A DNA stretch of 64,000 bases from Pseudanabaena sp. M53BS1SP1A06MG (lineage in GTDB: Bacteria; Cyanobacteriota; Cyanobacteriia; Pseudanabaenales; Pseudanabaenaceae). The notes below the pieces were generated by a model. It ran no database searches. It had not been told where the DNA came from and saw only the letters and a list, made by a program, of their open reading frames with translations. The stretch covers positions 1 through 64,000 of the forward strand of contig JADBWH010000084.1 of assembly GCA_020404105.1 (NCBI GenBank), written 5' to 3'. Position 1 is the first letter of the stretch. Every line of letters starts with the position of its first letter. Positions 34,651-43,225 of the stretch are shown piece after piece. Both the position numbers and the translations under genes were made by a program.

Positions 34651-35406
34651 ATGCAGTTTTCGGTAATTCTTCCCTGTCTCAATGAAATTCGCCATGGTTA
34701 TCTAGAACGTATTCTCAATAATTTAGTTTTGCAAAAGGGGAAAAAAGAGATTATTGCTGTTGTCAGTGATAGTGATGATGGAACTGACAGTGTTTTAGAG
34801 GAATATGCGTCTCGGTTTGCTGAAATCCGAGTTGTGCGATCGCTAGCTCGGAATCGTGCTCAGAGACTTAATGAGGGAATTACTGTTAGTCAGGGGGAAG
34901 TCATTTTATTACATCATCCTGCCACGTTATTACCAGAAATTATTGCCTTACAGCTAATTGAGGATGTATTAGGTTCAGGTAATCAATGGGGAGCATTTCA
35001 GCATAGTTTCGATATTTCCCATTGGTTATTGCGCTTTAGCTCTTGGTATTCCGACAATGTGCGAGTTAAACAAAAAGGAATTGTCTATTTTGATCACTGT
35101 CCATTTGCGAAGCGCCAAATTTTAATGCAGGTTGGGAATGTACCCGATCTAGATATTTTTGAAGATACGGTATTGAGCGATCGCCTTTGTCAATTGTCTC
35201 GACCAGTGATCACCAAAGGCACAGTGACAACTTCAGCGCGTAGATTTCAGCAAAGGGGGGTTTATCGCCACGCTATGCTCAATCAATTACTAAAAATCTG
35301 TTATCACCTCAATATCGATCCTCAATGGCTCAATCGTTTGTATGAACAAAAATCTAGTATTAACGTCAAATATGGAGATAGTTTAGAGACTAAACATGAA
35401 AAATAA
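34651..35406 (+). CDS. family 2 glycosyltransferase
   Basis: The 251-residue protein starts MQFSVILPCLNE at 34651, a canonical GT-A opening; an in-frame extension back to 34579 was rejected because it lacks the strand. It has the SDSDDGTDSVL nucleotide-site segment near residue 45 and the ARNRAQRLNEGI motif. It resembles the TIGR04283 family of small cyanobacterial glycosyltransferases, often found with other cell-envelope genes. Donor and acceptor unknown. Confidence 0.8.
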   Translation: MQFSVILPCLNEIRHGYLERILNNLVLQKGKKEIIAVVSDSDDGTDSVLEEYASRFAEIRVVRSLARNRAQRLNEGITVSQGEVILLHHPATLLPEIIALQLIEDVLGSGNQWGAFQHSFDISHWLLRFSSWYSDNVRVKQKGIVYFDHCPFAKRQILMQVGNVPDLDIFEDTVLSDRLCQLSRPVITKGTVTTSARRFQQRGVYRHAMLNQLLKICYHLNIDPQWLNRLYEQKSSINVKYGDSLETKHEK

Positions 35407-35591
35407 ATTTCCATGCAGCCGCAATCTATTGCGAGCAATTCTGATGATCGGCGCTTTAGGGGCTGTGTCATTAGTCCCACCATTTGCCCATGCCAATGCG
35501 TCATGATAAAACTATTTTCTGTAGCTCAGGAGCCTATATGACTCCCGACGAATTAACAAAAATTGTTCAATCTCTGGATTGGCTGCCATAA
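35396..35591 (+). pseudogene. probable frameshifted small exported protein
   Basis: An ATG at 35396 opens a 36-residue signal-peptide-like frame (basic start, an ILMIGALGAVSLVPP hydrophobic core and an AHANA cleavage-like end) that stops at 35504-35506. A frame starting just before that stop, shifted by one base, continues with HDKTIFCSSGAYMTPDELTK and stops at 35589-35591. Joined, they would make a small secreted protein of about 64 residues. It overlaps the glycosyltransferase end by 11 bases. Decayed gene or sequencing error cannot be told apart here. Confidence 0.35.
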
Positions 35592-35640
35592 TACAGTTTG
35601 CAATTAGTTCTAGAAAAGCTTTAACGAGGAGTTCTTAAGG

Positions 35641-36885
35641 GTGACAGGCTCTAACCATAACTACATTCATGCCTATCAAAAATTAGGGAAAGGGCGATCC
35701 ACATCATGGCAATCATGGTTATACCGTGGTGGGGATATTTTATTTGCAACTTGGGTGGGTTTGATTTGTGCCGTGCCACCCTGCTATATGCAGACAGAAT
35801 TTCAAGCACCAGTTGAGGCGGCGGAATTACAACTGGCTAAAGCGATCGCTCCGATTTCACCAAAGGCAGTTAATCCGCTTAGCCTTGATCTGACCGATGA
35901 TCTCCTAGAACGTGATCGAGCTAATCTATTACAAGCGATCGACAATAGTATTCGATATATTCGCACCCCATCCGCCGAGCGTCGTTACCCTGTAGCAGGA
36001 ATTAGTCGTGATCGCATGGAACGCAGTCTGGTGAGATTTCGCCGCCTTGTGCAAGTGTCCCGCTCAGCCAAAGATTTACAACAGGCGGTTAATCGTGAGT
36101 TTGATCTATATCGGTCAGTTGGTCGTGATGGAACTGGGGCAGTACAGTTTACGGGCTACTACGAAGCGGTCTATAAGGCAAGTCGTACCCGTACCGATGA
36201 GTTTAAATATCCTCTCTATCGTTTACCATCAGACTTTGATCAATGGCGATCGCCCCATCCCACTCGTGCCATGTTAGAGGGGAGCAAGCAGTTAGCAGGT
36301 TTAGAAATTGCATGGCTCAGCGATCGCTTTCAAGCCTTTTTGGTGCATGTCCAAGGCTCGGCAAGATTTGAGTTACCCGATGGCAATTTATTAACTGTTG
36401 GCTACGCAGGCAAAACCGATCAGCCCTATCGCTCAGTTGGTGCAGAGCTAGTCAGGGATGGCAAAATGCGTCTCGAAGATGTGACCCTGCAAACCCTGAT
36501 CGCATATTTCCAAAAAAATCCCCAAGACTTAAATATTTATCTTAACCGTAATCCCAGTTTTGTTTTTTTCCGTGAAACTAACGGTCAATCTGCAACGGGG
36601 AGCCTCGGAGTACCTGTGACGGCTGAGCGCTCAATTGCTACGGACAAAAAAATATTTCCTTCTGGCGGCATTGGTCTCATTCGCACCGAAATTCCCTTTG
36701 AAAATCCCCAGACTGGCAAGCTAGAATTACGCCCAGTTCAGAGATTTATGCTTGATCAAGATACAGGTGGGGCAATTCGTGGTGCGGGGCGCGTTGATAT
36801 TTTTATGGGAACAGGCGATCGCGCAAAGCAAAGGGCTGGACTAATTAAAGGTGACGGTGAGTTGTACTATCTTGTACTAAAGTAA
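35641..36885 (+). CDS. mltA: membrane-bound lytic murein transglycosylase A (MltA family)
   Basis: MltA cleaves peptidoglycan glycan strands to anhydromuropeptides. The 414 residues have an N-terminal hydrophobic segment (DILFATWVGLICAVPP) that anchors or exports it. The MltA domain follows (GRDGTGAVQFTGYYEA, FKYPLYRLP), and a C-terminal 3D domain ends in the TGGAIRGAGRVDIFMGTG motif. The start is GTG at 35641 with a GAGGAG about 11 bases upstream. A weak hairpin at 36902-36926 follows the gene. Confidence 0.85.
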   Translation: MTGSNHNYIHAYQKLGKGRSTSWQSWLYRGGDILFATWVGLICAVPPCYMQTEFQAPVEAAELQLAKAIAPISPKAVNPLSLDLTDDLLERDRANLLQAIDNSIRYIRTPSAERRYPVAGISRDRMERSLVRFRRLVQVSRSAKDLQQAVNREFDLYRSVGRDGTGAVQFTGYYEAVYKASRTRTDEFKYPLYRLPSDFDQWRSPHPTRAMLEGSKQLAGLEIAWLSDRFQAFLVHVQGSARFELPDGNLLTVGYAGKTDQPYRSVGAELVRDGKMRLEDVTLQTLIAYFQKNPQDLNIYLNRNPSFVFFRETNGQSATGSLGVPVTAERSIATDKKIFPSGGIGLIRTEIPFENPQTGKLELRPVQRFMLDQDTGGAIRGAGRVDIFMGTGDRAKQRAGLIKGDGELYYLVLK

Positions 36886-36901
36886 AAATTTTCACCAGAC
36901 T

Positions 36902-36926
36902 TGTGGCGTAATGTAGTCACGCCACA
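36902..36926 (+). terminator. short hairpin after mltA
   Basis: An 8-base stem (TGTGGCGT / ACGCCACA) with a 9-base loop begins 17 bases after the mltA stop. It has no good T-run and is a weak terminator candidate. Confidence 0.35.
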
Positions 36927-36962
36927 GACTCCTCGTTGCGCTTTTCTAAGTGATGTTCAAAT

Positions 36963-37223
36963 ATGCCAATTAACAATCCTTTTACGATCAGAATGCAAAT
37001 TACGCGGATGTTTGAGCAGGGGCAATCCCTCTTTGCTGAACTCAAAGTCCAAGACTGGCTCAAAGAGCGTAGTCACAATCCCAAAGATTACATAATTCGC
37101 TTTCATCAAAAAATGGCTCCCGTTGGTTCCGCCTCTTCGATGAATGTAGAAATAGAACTCCTGCGTAAGGATGGTCAACCCGTTGATGAATGGCTACTAC
37201 AAGAACTTCAACGACAAGGTTAA
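36963..37223 (+). CDS. small hypothetical protein
   Basis: This 86-residue protein starts MPINNPFTIRMQITRMFEQ and ends with a KDGQPVDEWLLQELQRQ segment. It has no domain I can name. It is short, charged and well formed, and it is followed by a clean palindromic terminator, so it is likely a real gene. It converges with the ATP synthase gamma gene. Confidence 0.6.
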   Translation: MPINNPFTIRMQITRMFEQGQSLFAELKVQDWLKERSHNPKDYIIRFHQKMAPVGSASSMNVEIELLRKDGQPVDEWLLQELQRQG

Positions 37224-37227
37224 ACAT

Positions 37228-37267
37228 AAAATTTGGGGCTATCCGCTAGCGGATAGCCCCAAATTTT
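37228..37267. terminator. perfect 40-bp palindrome between convergent genes
   Basis: Two 20-base arms (AAAATTTGGGGCTATCCGCT and its exact complement) meet with no unpaired base. It starts 5 bases after the 86-residue gene and ends 40 bases before the end of the ATP synthase gamma gene, so it can end both transcripts. The A/T-rich outer ends give a T-run on either strand. Confidence 0.75.
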
Positions 37268-37306
37268 GACACCAAAAAGGCGATGCATCACGCTGTCTTT
37301 TCGGTA

Positions 37307-38254
37307 TTAAGTCAAGGCGGCTGCGCCACCGACTACTTCAAGGATTTCTTGAGTAATTGCGGCTTGACGGGCTTTGTTGTACTGCAAGGTCAGAGTCTTA
37401 ATCAGTTCAACAGCATTATCACTGGCGTTATTCATCGCAGTCATCCGAGCCGCAAGTTCACTCGCTACGGACTCTTGCAAGGCTCGAAGGATTTGGTTAC
37501 TGAGGTAGAGAGGCAACAAGGCATCAAGGATTTGCTCAGGATTTTGTTCAAAGATCAATTCCTTGGGCAATTCCTTCACGGTGATTTCAACCTTTTCGCG
37601 CTCGACTTGGAACTTACCACCACGAGTGATCAGGCGAAAAATCTCATCATCTTGAGGTTCTAAACCTTGTGGCTCAAGTGGTAGCAAGGTTTGGACTACT
37701 GGTCGTGAGCTAATTAGAGATACGAAACGGGTATAGATCAACTCTACGCGATCAATTACACCAGCCAAAAATGCTGAGGTAATTTCATCTTCGATCGCAT
37801 TTGCTTCAGCCGCATTAGGAATTTGATTTAAGTTGGTAAACTTCGCAGCAATCGGTTGATCGCGGCGGGAGAAGTATTGAGATGCCTTACGACCGACCAA
37901 GATAAAGGTGTAATTAATACCTTGTTCTTTTAATTCCTTGGCGCGAGCTTCAGCACGACGAATAATCGTTGAGTTATAGCCACCACAAAGACCGCGATCG
38001 CCTGAAATGACCAGTAGACCAACGGTTTTTACAGGACGTTTATCGAGTAAAGGCAGACTGACATCCTCGAAAGCGATGCGCTGCTGGAGACGGTAGAGGA
38101 CTTGAGCTAAGCGATCAGCAAAAGGACGGGTTGCTAAAACTTGCTGCTGAGCGCGTCTGACCTTCGCGGCGGCGACAAGACGCATTGCTTCAGTGATCTT
38201 GCGAGTATTCTTAACAGTGCCGATGCGATCGCGGATAGATTTGAGGTTAGCCAT
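37307..38254 (-). CDS. atpG: ATP synthase F1 gamma subunit
   Basis: The central rotor stalk of the F1 part of ATP synthase. The 315 residues begin with the typical [23 protein letters not shown] helix and end with the [23 protein letters not shown] helix. The central part has the extra loop of cyanobacterial/chloroplast gamma near residues 195-230 ([20 protein letters not shown]). The usual cyanobacterial neighbour atpA is not present; the gene is isolated between a hypothetical gene and thiG. Some nomenclatures call this gene atpC. Confidence 0.93.
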   Translation of the reverse strand: MANLKSIRDRIGTVKNTRKITEAMRLVAAAKVRRAQQQVLATRPFADRLAQVLYRLQQRIAFEDVSLPLLDKRPVKTVGLLVISGDRGLCGGYNSTIIRRAEARAKELKEQGINYTFILVGRKASQYFSRRDQPIAAKFTNLNQIPNAAEANAIEDEITSAFLAGVIDRVELIYTRFVSLISSRPVVQTLLPLEPQGLEPQDDEIFRLITRGGKFQVEREKVEITVKELPKELIFEQNPEQILDALLPLYLSNQILRALQESVASELAARMTAMNNASDNAVELIKTLTLQYNKARQAAITQEILEVVGGAAALT

Positions 38255-38448
38255 GAAACTAAATTGCTACTTGCTATTGAATACTATGGAAAATTTGGGA
38301 TTAACTGTTTTCGTGAAACAATGGGCTTAAGCTCATTGCCTACGGAAAATTTGGGATATTTACAGAAGACACTAAGGTATCTTAAGTATCTTAATAAAAA
38401 ATTGCACCTTCAAACTGCAAACTGTTGTATATCCTTGAAATTGATTCC

Positions 38449-38487
38449 TGTGACAATTAGATGCACTACGTGCATCTAATTGTCACA
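38449..38487. repeat. perfect hairpin upstream of thiG
   Basis: Two 18-base arms (TGTGACAATTAGATGCAC and complement) pair perfectly around a TAC loop, ending 30 bases before the thiG ATG. It lies between the divergent starts of atpG and thiG, so it cannot terminate either of them normally. It may affect the thiG leader or be an inserted repeat. Confidence 0.7.
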
Positions 38488-38517
38488 AATCCACAAATAA
38501 TTTTTTAATCCTTTGAT

Positions 38518-39369
38518 ATGGTCGCTTCTTCGCCTTTTTTTACAATAACTAACCAAACATCGAATCCTACTGAGTCATCGGACGATCTTCTCGAAATTGC
38601 AGGGCGTAAATTTCGCTCACGCTTAATGACTGGCTCAGGCAAATATGCCAACTTTGAGATTATGCGTCAAGCGATCGCCGTTAGTGGTTGCGAGATTGTC
38701 ACCGTAGCAGTACGGCGCGTGCAAACTAATGCGGCGGGGCATGAAGGGTTGGCGGAAGCGATCGACTGGAGCAAATATTGGCTATTACCAAATACCGCAG
38801 GATGTCAAACTGCTGAGGAAGCGGTGCGGGTCGCGAGACTGGGACGCGAGATGGCAAAGATTTTAGGGCAGGAAGATAATAATTTTGTCAAGCTTGAAGT
38901 TATTCCTGACCTGAAGTACTTACTGCCCGATCCTATCGGTACTTGTAAGGCTGCTGAGCAGTTGGTGAAAGAGGGCTTTGCGGTACTTCCCTATATTAAT
39001 GCTGACCCTAGATTGGCGAAAATCCTTGAGGAAATTGGTTGTGTTACGGTGATGCCACTTGGTTCACCCATTGGCTCAGGGCAAGGAATTAACAATGCTG
39101 CCAATATTAGGATCATCATCGAAGAATCGAAAGTGCCCGTAGTGGTTGATGCAGGAATTGGAGTGCCCAGTGAAGCATCCGCCGCGATGGAATTAGGCGC
39201 AGATGCTTTGTTGATTAATACAGCGATCGCTTGTGCGAATAATCCAGTGGCTATGGGGCGAGCTATGGGGATGGCTTGTGAAGCGGGACGGACAGCCTAC
39301 CTATCAGGTCGCATTCCTATTAAAGCCTATGCTAGTGCCAGTTCGCCCTTAACAGGACTCGTCAATTAA
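38518..39369 (+). CDS. thiG: thiazole synthase
   Basis: ThiG builds the thiazole ring of thiamin from deoxyxylulose phosphate, dehydroglycine and ThiS thiocarboxylate. The 283 residues form a TIM barrel with [10 protein letters not shown] near the start, [13 protein letters not shown] and the IGSGQGINN phosphate site, and they end at the [26 protein letters not shown] strand. The first 30 residues are a non-conserved extension. No thiS or thiO is adjacent. Confidence 0.93.
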   Translation: MVASSPFFTITNQTSNPTESSDDLLEIAGRKFRSRLMTGSGKYANFEIMRQAIAVSGCEIVTVAVRRVQTNAAGHEGLAEAIDWSKYWLLPNTAGCQTAEEAVRVARLGREMAKILGQEDNNFVKLEVIPDLKYLLPDPIGTCKAAEQLVKEGFAVLPYINADPRLAKILEEIGCVTVMPLGSPIGSGQGINNAANIRIIIEESKVPVVVDAGIGVPSEASAAMELGADALLINTAIACANNPVAMGRAMGMACEAGRTAYLSGRIPIKAYASASSPLTGLVN

Positions 39370-39405
39370 GCACATTTAGACAAATATGTCTCTTTGTGCA
39401 GCTTT
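39370..39405 (+). terminator. imperfect hairpin after thiG
   Basis: A stem of GCACA and (A)GACA against TGTCT and TGTGC, with a small interior loop, begins at the thiG stop and is followed by GCTTTTTC. This is a plausible rho-independent terminator. Confidence 0.45.
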
Positions 39406-39545
39406 TTCTAGTAGTACTATTCAATTCAGCACATCCCAAGATTACGCTCACCTAAATGAATTTATTTGATACATGAGCGCTCAATCTTAATGATACTGAC
39501 TAGAAATCTATGGAGATATAGCGTTTTGCGCTTACTTTAAATCCT

Positions 39546-39592
39546 GCAATATTTTTGAAGGTGGCACGAAGCATCACTTTCAAAAATATTGC
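39546..39592. repeat. imperfect hairpin repeat (GTGGCACGAAGC family)
   Basis: Arms beginning GCAATATTTTTGAA pair with the complement over 18 of about 20 positions around a GGCACGAAGCAT centre. A shorter and more degenerate relative with the same TTTTTGAAAGTGGCA motif lies at 33219-33249. The site is downstream of the minus-strand glycosyltransferase gene, 36 bases past its stop, and could serve as its terminator. Confidence 0.55.
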
Positions 39593-39628
39593 TGTACTCC
39601 TCAAAGCCTCAATAGGCTAATGCATTAT

Positions 39629-40636
39629 TTAAAGCTTGAATTTCTTTTTGAGCTTCGCTAATATTCTTTGCGATCGCAGCTTTGTAATGTACCAATAGCT
39701 TAGCTCAGGAATATTTCCTTGATACTGTTGTTTATGATCAAAAAATTCATTTAACTCTGTCAAAATTATAGTCAAGCGTTGAATAATATGCTCAGAACGA
39801 TATTCAGCTAATACTGAGTCTGCCAAAGAGAATTTCGAGTGATTATGAATTGCTTTAAGTATTCTTTGGATATCAAATTCTTGAGAATAGCCTGCAATTT
39901 TATAGCAATTAAAAGCGGGATCTAAATAATCAGATAAGCCATGATTCACGCTCGAAAAAACTTGACATCCACAGGCTAGGGCTTCCATTGGTTGCAGTCC
40001 AAATCCTTCGGTTACACCCTGTATCGCCCAATATTCAGCAGAATCATAGAGATAAACTTTGGCACGATTAAATAATCCCTCTAAATTTTCTACATAAGCA
40101 TTAATGACTTCCACATGACATTGCTTTTGTAAAGCGGGAATTAATTGATTCATTAAGTAACTAGAAGATTTGCGGGCTTGGACTAGGACATCAATATCGC
40201 GATCGCTATGCCAGTTTTGGAATTGGTCAGAGATCTCATTGGGTAAATAGTAAAGCAAGGAATGGGGCGATCGCTGTCCCCAATAACCAAGGGTATTACG
40301 ACTGACCGTGATAATTGGTACACTGGCTGGGAGATTAAAACCATAGCCTGCACTATGAGCATGATAAATTACATTGAGATGCTTTAACTTATGTGCAAGT
40401 TTAACCACATCAAAGCCCCAACTCATCACAAAAATGACATCATCTAAGGCTCTCAAGGTATGATCACTACTGAGTAAATCATTTAGCCATAGATGCTCTG
40501 TTTCCCGTTGTCGATAGGTGACCACTTCCGCAGCACAAACTTGCTGTACTAGATTCAAGGTTTTCAACTCTGCCCACAATCCCCCACAGGCAAATTTACT
40601 TGTGGTTCCCGGTAATAAAAAGTACAGTTTTCTCAT
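39629..40636 (-). CDS. glycosyltransferase (GT4-like)
   Basis: The 335-residue protein is a GT-B type glycosyltransferase. Near residue 200-250 it has the GFGLQPMEALACGCQVFSS donor-site motif that ends family 4 enzymes, preceded by VNAYVENLEGLFNRAKVYLYDS-like strands. Neither donor nor acceptor is known. It is alone on its strand, with a large divergent partner membrane gene at 40681. Confidence 0.8.
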   Translation of the reverse strand: MRKLYFLLPGTTSKFACGGLWAELKTLNLVQQVCAAEVVTYRQRETEHLWLNDLLSSDHTLRALDDVIFVMSWGFDVVKLAHKLKHLNVIYHAHSAGYGFNLPASVPIITVSRNTLGYWGQRSPHSLLYYLPNEISDQFQNWHSDRDIDVLVQARKSSSYLMNQLIPALQKQCHVEVINAYVENLEGLFNRAKVYLYDSAEYWAIQGVTEGFGLQPMEALACGCQVFSSVNHGLSDYLDPAFNCYKIAGYSQEFDIQRILKAIHNHSKFSLADSVLAEYRSEHIIQRLTIILTELNEFFDHKQQYQGNIPELSYWYITKLRSQRILAKLKKKFKL

Positions 40637-40680
40637 AGGGAGAGTGCATCAAGGCTAATTACATTAGCAGGATAAAGTCT

Positions 40681-41259
40681 TTGTTAAAGCAGTTTAGGGC
40701 AAAAGGGCAAATTATAAGAAACTCCCATACTGGTTTTCTCTTGCTCTGGACTGGGGCAACGGCGATCGGTTATGCAGTTGGTGGGTTAATTAGTGGAGAA
40801 GTTGCAAGAACCGTAGGGGGTGGATGGGGACTATTTCTCAGTTTTGCTGTAATCAGTGCAGTGCTTGGTTTAATGCAATGGCTGGTATTCAGCACCAAAA
40901 TTAGAGGGATTGGTTGGTTCTGGGCGACATGTTTAGGCGGCACTTTAGGCGGCTCATTTAGTTCTTGGGCGAGTTTTCAGATTGCGATTACCTATGGTGA
41001 TGCTGTGGATCTGCTGGTGATCTATGGTTGTCTGCGGGGACTGACGACGGGAATAGCGCAATGGCTGATTTTGCGGCGATGTCACAACTTTGCTGACTGG
41101 TGGATCGTTGCCTCAACCGTAAGTTGGTATGTCAGTGTCTTAATTGGCAGTTTGTTGATGGATAAATTGGGACATTTCCTGATATTACTTGTCGGTACAA
41201 TTTATGGTGTGCTCACAGGGAGCGCTTTACTTCTGATTCTTGGGCATCGACGACAATAA
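40681..41259 (+). CDS. six-transmembrane hypothetical protein
   Basis: The 192-residue protein is almost entirely hydrophobic, with about six membrane segments (FLLLWTGATAIGYAVGGLI, WGLFLSFAVISAVLGLM, and four more). The start is TTG at 40681 with an AGGA ribosome binding site eight bases before. Gly-rich repeats (GGGWG, GGTLGG) suggest tight helix packing. I do not recognise the family; no neighbour suggests a partner. Confidence 0.6.
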   Translation: MLKQFRAKGQIIRNSHTGFLLLWTGATAIGYAVGGLISGEVARTVGGGWGLFLSFAVISAVLGLMQWLVFSTKIRGIGWFWATCLGGTLGGSFSSWASFQIAITYGDAVDLLVIYGCLRGLTTGIAQWLILRRCHNFADWWIVASTVSWYVSVLIGSLLMDKLGHFLILLVGTIYGVLTGSALLLILGHRRQ

Positions 41260-41295
41260 CGCTAAACTAGATTCTAAGTTCATCATTTACAAGGC

Positions 41296-43212
41296 ATGGC
41301 ACTTTTTACATTGCGATCGCTCCGAAAAGATTTTGGTATTAAGGAAATCCTTAAAGATGCTAGCTTTAGCCTTGATGAAGGTGACAAAGTAGGATTGATC
41401 GGCACAAATGGATCGGGCAAATCCACGTTGCTCAAAATAATTGCGGGACTAGAGCCTAGTGACGGTGGGGAGCTATGGGTCAATTCCAGTGCCAAAATTA
41501 TCTATTTACCACAGCAGCCAGACTTGAATGAAGAACGGACGGTTTTAGAACAAGTGTTTGCGGATAGTGGCGAACAGATGGCTTTAGTTAAAGAATATGA
41601 AGAAATTTCCGATAAGTTATCTCACGGACATGGAGATCAGGCGCGTTTATTAGCGCAGTTATCGAGCGTGTCAGAACGCATGGATCAAACGGGAGCGTGG
41701 GATTTGGAAACCAATGCCAAAATCGTTTTAACGAAGTTGGGGATTGATGATTTAGAAGCCAAAATTGGTAGCCTTTCGGGTGGATATCGCAAACGTATTG
41801 CGATCGCGTCTGCATTACTCTCATCTCCCGATGTCTTGCTGATGGATGAGCCAACTAACCACCTCGATGCCCTCTCAGTGGAGTGGTTACAGAGCTATCT
41901 CAATCGTTATCGTGGTGCGTTATTGCTAATTACTCATGATCGCTATTTCCTAGATAAAGTCACCAATCGCATTATTGAAATTGATCGTGGCGATCTATAT
42001 TCCTATTCAGGTAATTATTCCTACTATTTAGAAAAAAAAGCGGAGGCGGAAGAGTCTGCCTTAAGTACGCAACGCAAACACGCAGGATTGCTCCGACGGG
42101 AACTGGAATGGCTGAAAAAAGGACCAAAGGCGCGGAGTACTAAACAGAAAGCTCGGATAGATCGTGCCCATGCCTTGCAAGCTATGGAATTTAAACAAGC
42201 AAATGCCAAGGTAGATATCACTACCGCAGGACGACGGATTGGTAAAAAAGTGGTGGAACTCGATCGCATTTCTAAATCCTATTGCGATCGCACCCTCATT
42301 AAAAATTTCTCCTATAACTTCACGCATGAAGACCGCATCGGCATCATCGGCAGCAATGGCGCTGGCAAATCCACCTTGATGAACATGATCACAGGTCGCT
42401 TACAGCCCGACGCAGGAACAGTGGAAATCGGCACAACCATCCATTTTGGCTATTTCGATCAACATTCCGATGATTTACTGGAGCATGGTAGTCAGCGCGT
42501 AATTGATTACCTTAAAGATGTAGCGGAACTGGTCAAAACTGCCGATGGCAGCATCATTACCGCTTCACAAATGCTAGAGCGATTCCTTTTCCCTCCCAAT
42601 CAGCAATATGCGCCGATTAACAAACTCTCTGGTGGCGAAAAGCGGCGTTTATTCTTGCTCAAGGTTTTGATGGAAGCGCCTAATGTTCTCATTCTTGATG
42701 AACCAACTAACGATCTTGATGTCCAAACCCTTGCTGTTTTAGAGGAATACCTCGAAGACTTTAATGGTTGTGTGATTGTCGTTTCCCATGATCGCTATTT
42801 TCTGGATCGCACTGTTGATATGGTGTTTGCGTTTGAGAAGGATGGTGAAGTACGTTTATATCCTGGTAACTATTCCGTTTATTTAGATTACAAGAAAGAG
42901 GAAGAAGAGACACAGGTTATTGCTCCGAAAGAACAAAAGTCTACAAAAGCTACTCCTGCTGAGACTTCTATACCAAATCCTGATAATCGCAAATCTGTGA
43001 AGCTCTCCTACAAAGAGAAGCGTGAGTATGAAGAACTAGAAATGAAAATTCCTGAAATGGAAGAGGAAAAGCTGCAAATTGAAAAGAAACTTTATTACAA
43101 TCCTCCCAGTGGACATACGGAGATTCAGAAACTTGCAAGTCGTTTAGCTGAACTCACTGAGGCGATCGATCAATCCACTGAGCGTTGGCTAGAACTTGCC
43201 GAACGTCTTTAG
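41296..43212 (+). CDS. ABC-F family ATPase (Uup-like)
   Basis: Duplicated ABC ATPase without membrane domain, 638 residues. The first Walker A is GTNGSGKSTLLK and the first Walker B LLMDEPTNHLDALS; the second Walker A is SNGAGKSTLMN with LSGGEKRRL and LILDEPTNDLDVQ. The linker between them has the charged ABC-F arm, and the C-terminus is a coiled coil as in Uup. ABC-F proteins act at the ribosome or on branched DNA. No permease is nearby. Confidence 0.85.
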   Translation: MALFTLRSLRKDFGIKEILKDASFSLDEGDKVGLIGTNGSGKSTLLKIIAGLEPSDGGELWVNSSAKIIYLPQQPDLNEERTVLEQVFADSGEQMALVKEYEEISDKLSHGHGDQARLLAQLSSVSERMDQTGAWDLETNAKIVLTKLGIDDLEAKIGSLSGGYRKRIAIASALLSSPDVLLMDEPTNHLDALSVEWLQSYLNRYRGALLLITHDRYFLDKVTNRIIEIDRGDLYSYSGNYSYYLEKKAEAEESALSTQRKHAGLLRRELEWLKKGPKARSTKQKARIDRAHALQAMEFKQANAKVDITTAGRRIGKKVVELDRISKSYCDRTLIKNFSYNFTHEDRIGIIGSNGAGKSTLMNMITGRLQPDAGTVEIGTTIHFGYFDQHSDDLLEHGSQRVIDYLKDVAELVKTADGSIITASQMLERFLFPPNQQYAPINKLSGGEKRRLFLLKVLMEAPNVLILDEPTNDLDVQTLAVLEEYLEDFNGCVIVVSHDRYFLDRTVDMVFAFEKDGEVRLYPGNYSVYLDYKKEEEETQVIAPKEQKSTKATPAETSIPNPDNRKSVKLSYKEKREYEELEMKIPEMEEEKLQIEKKLYYNPPSGHTEIQKLASRLAELTEAIDQSTERWLELAERL

Positions 43213-43225
43213 TCATCATTTTGCC

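Noticed and set aside
35322-35504. A 60-residue minus-strand frame over the end of the glycosyltransferase gene
   Set aside because: It is the antisense of the glycosyltransferase and the signal-peptide frame, with no features of its own.
38255-38517. A thiamin pyrophosphate riboswitch upstream of thiG
   Set aside because: No CUGAGA or other TPP-aptamer core motifs were seen; only a simple palindrome and direct repeats are present.
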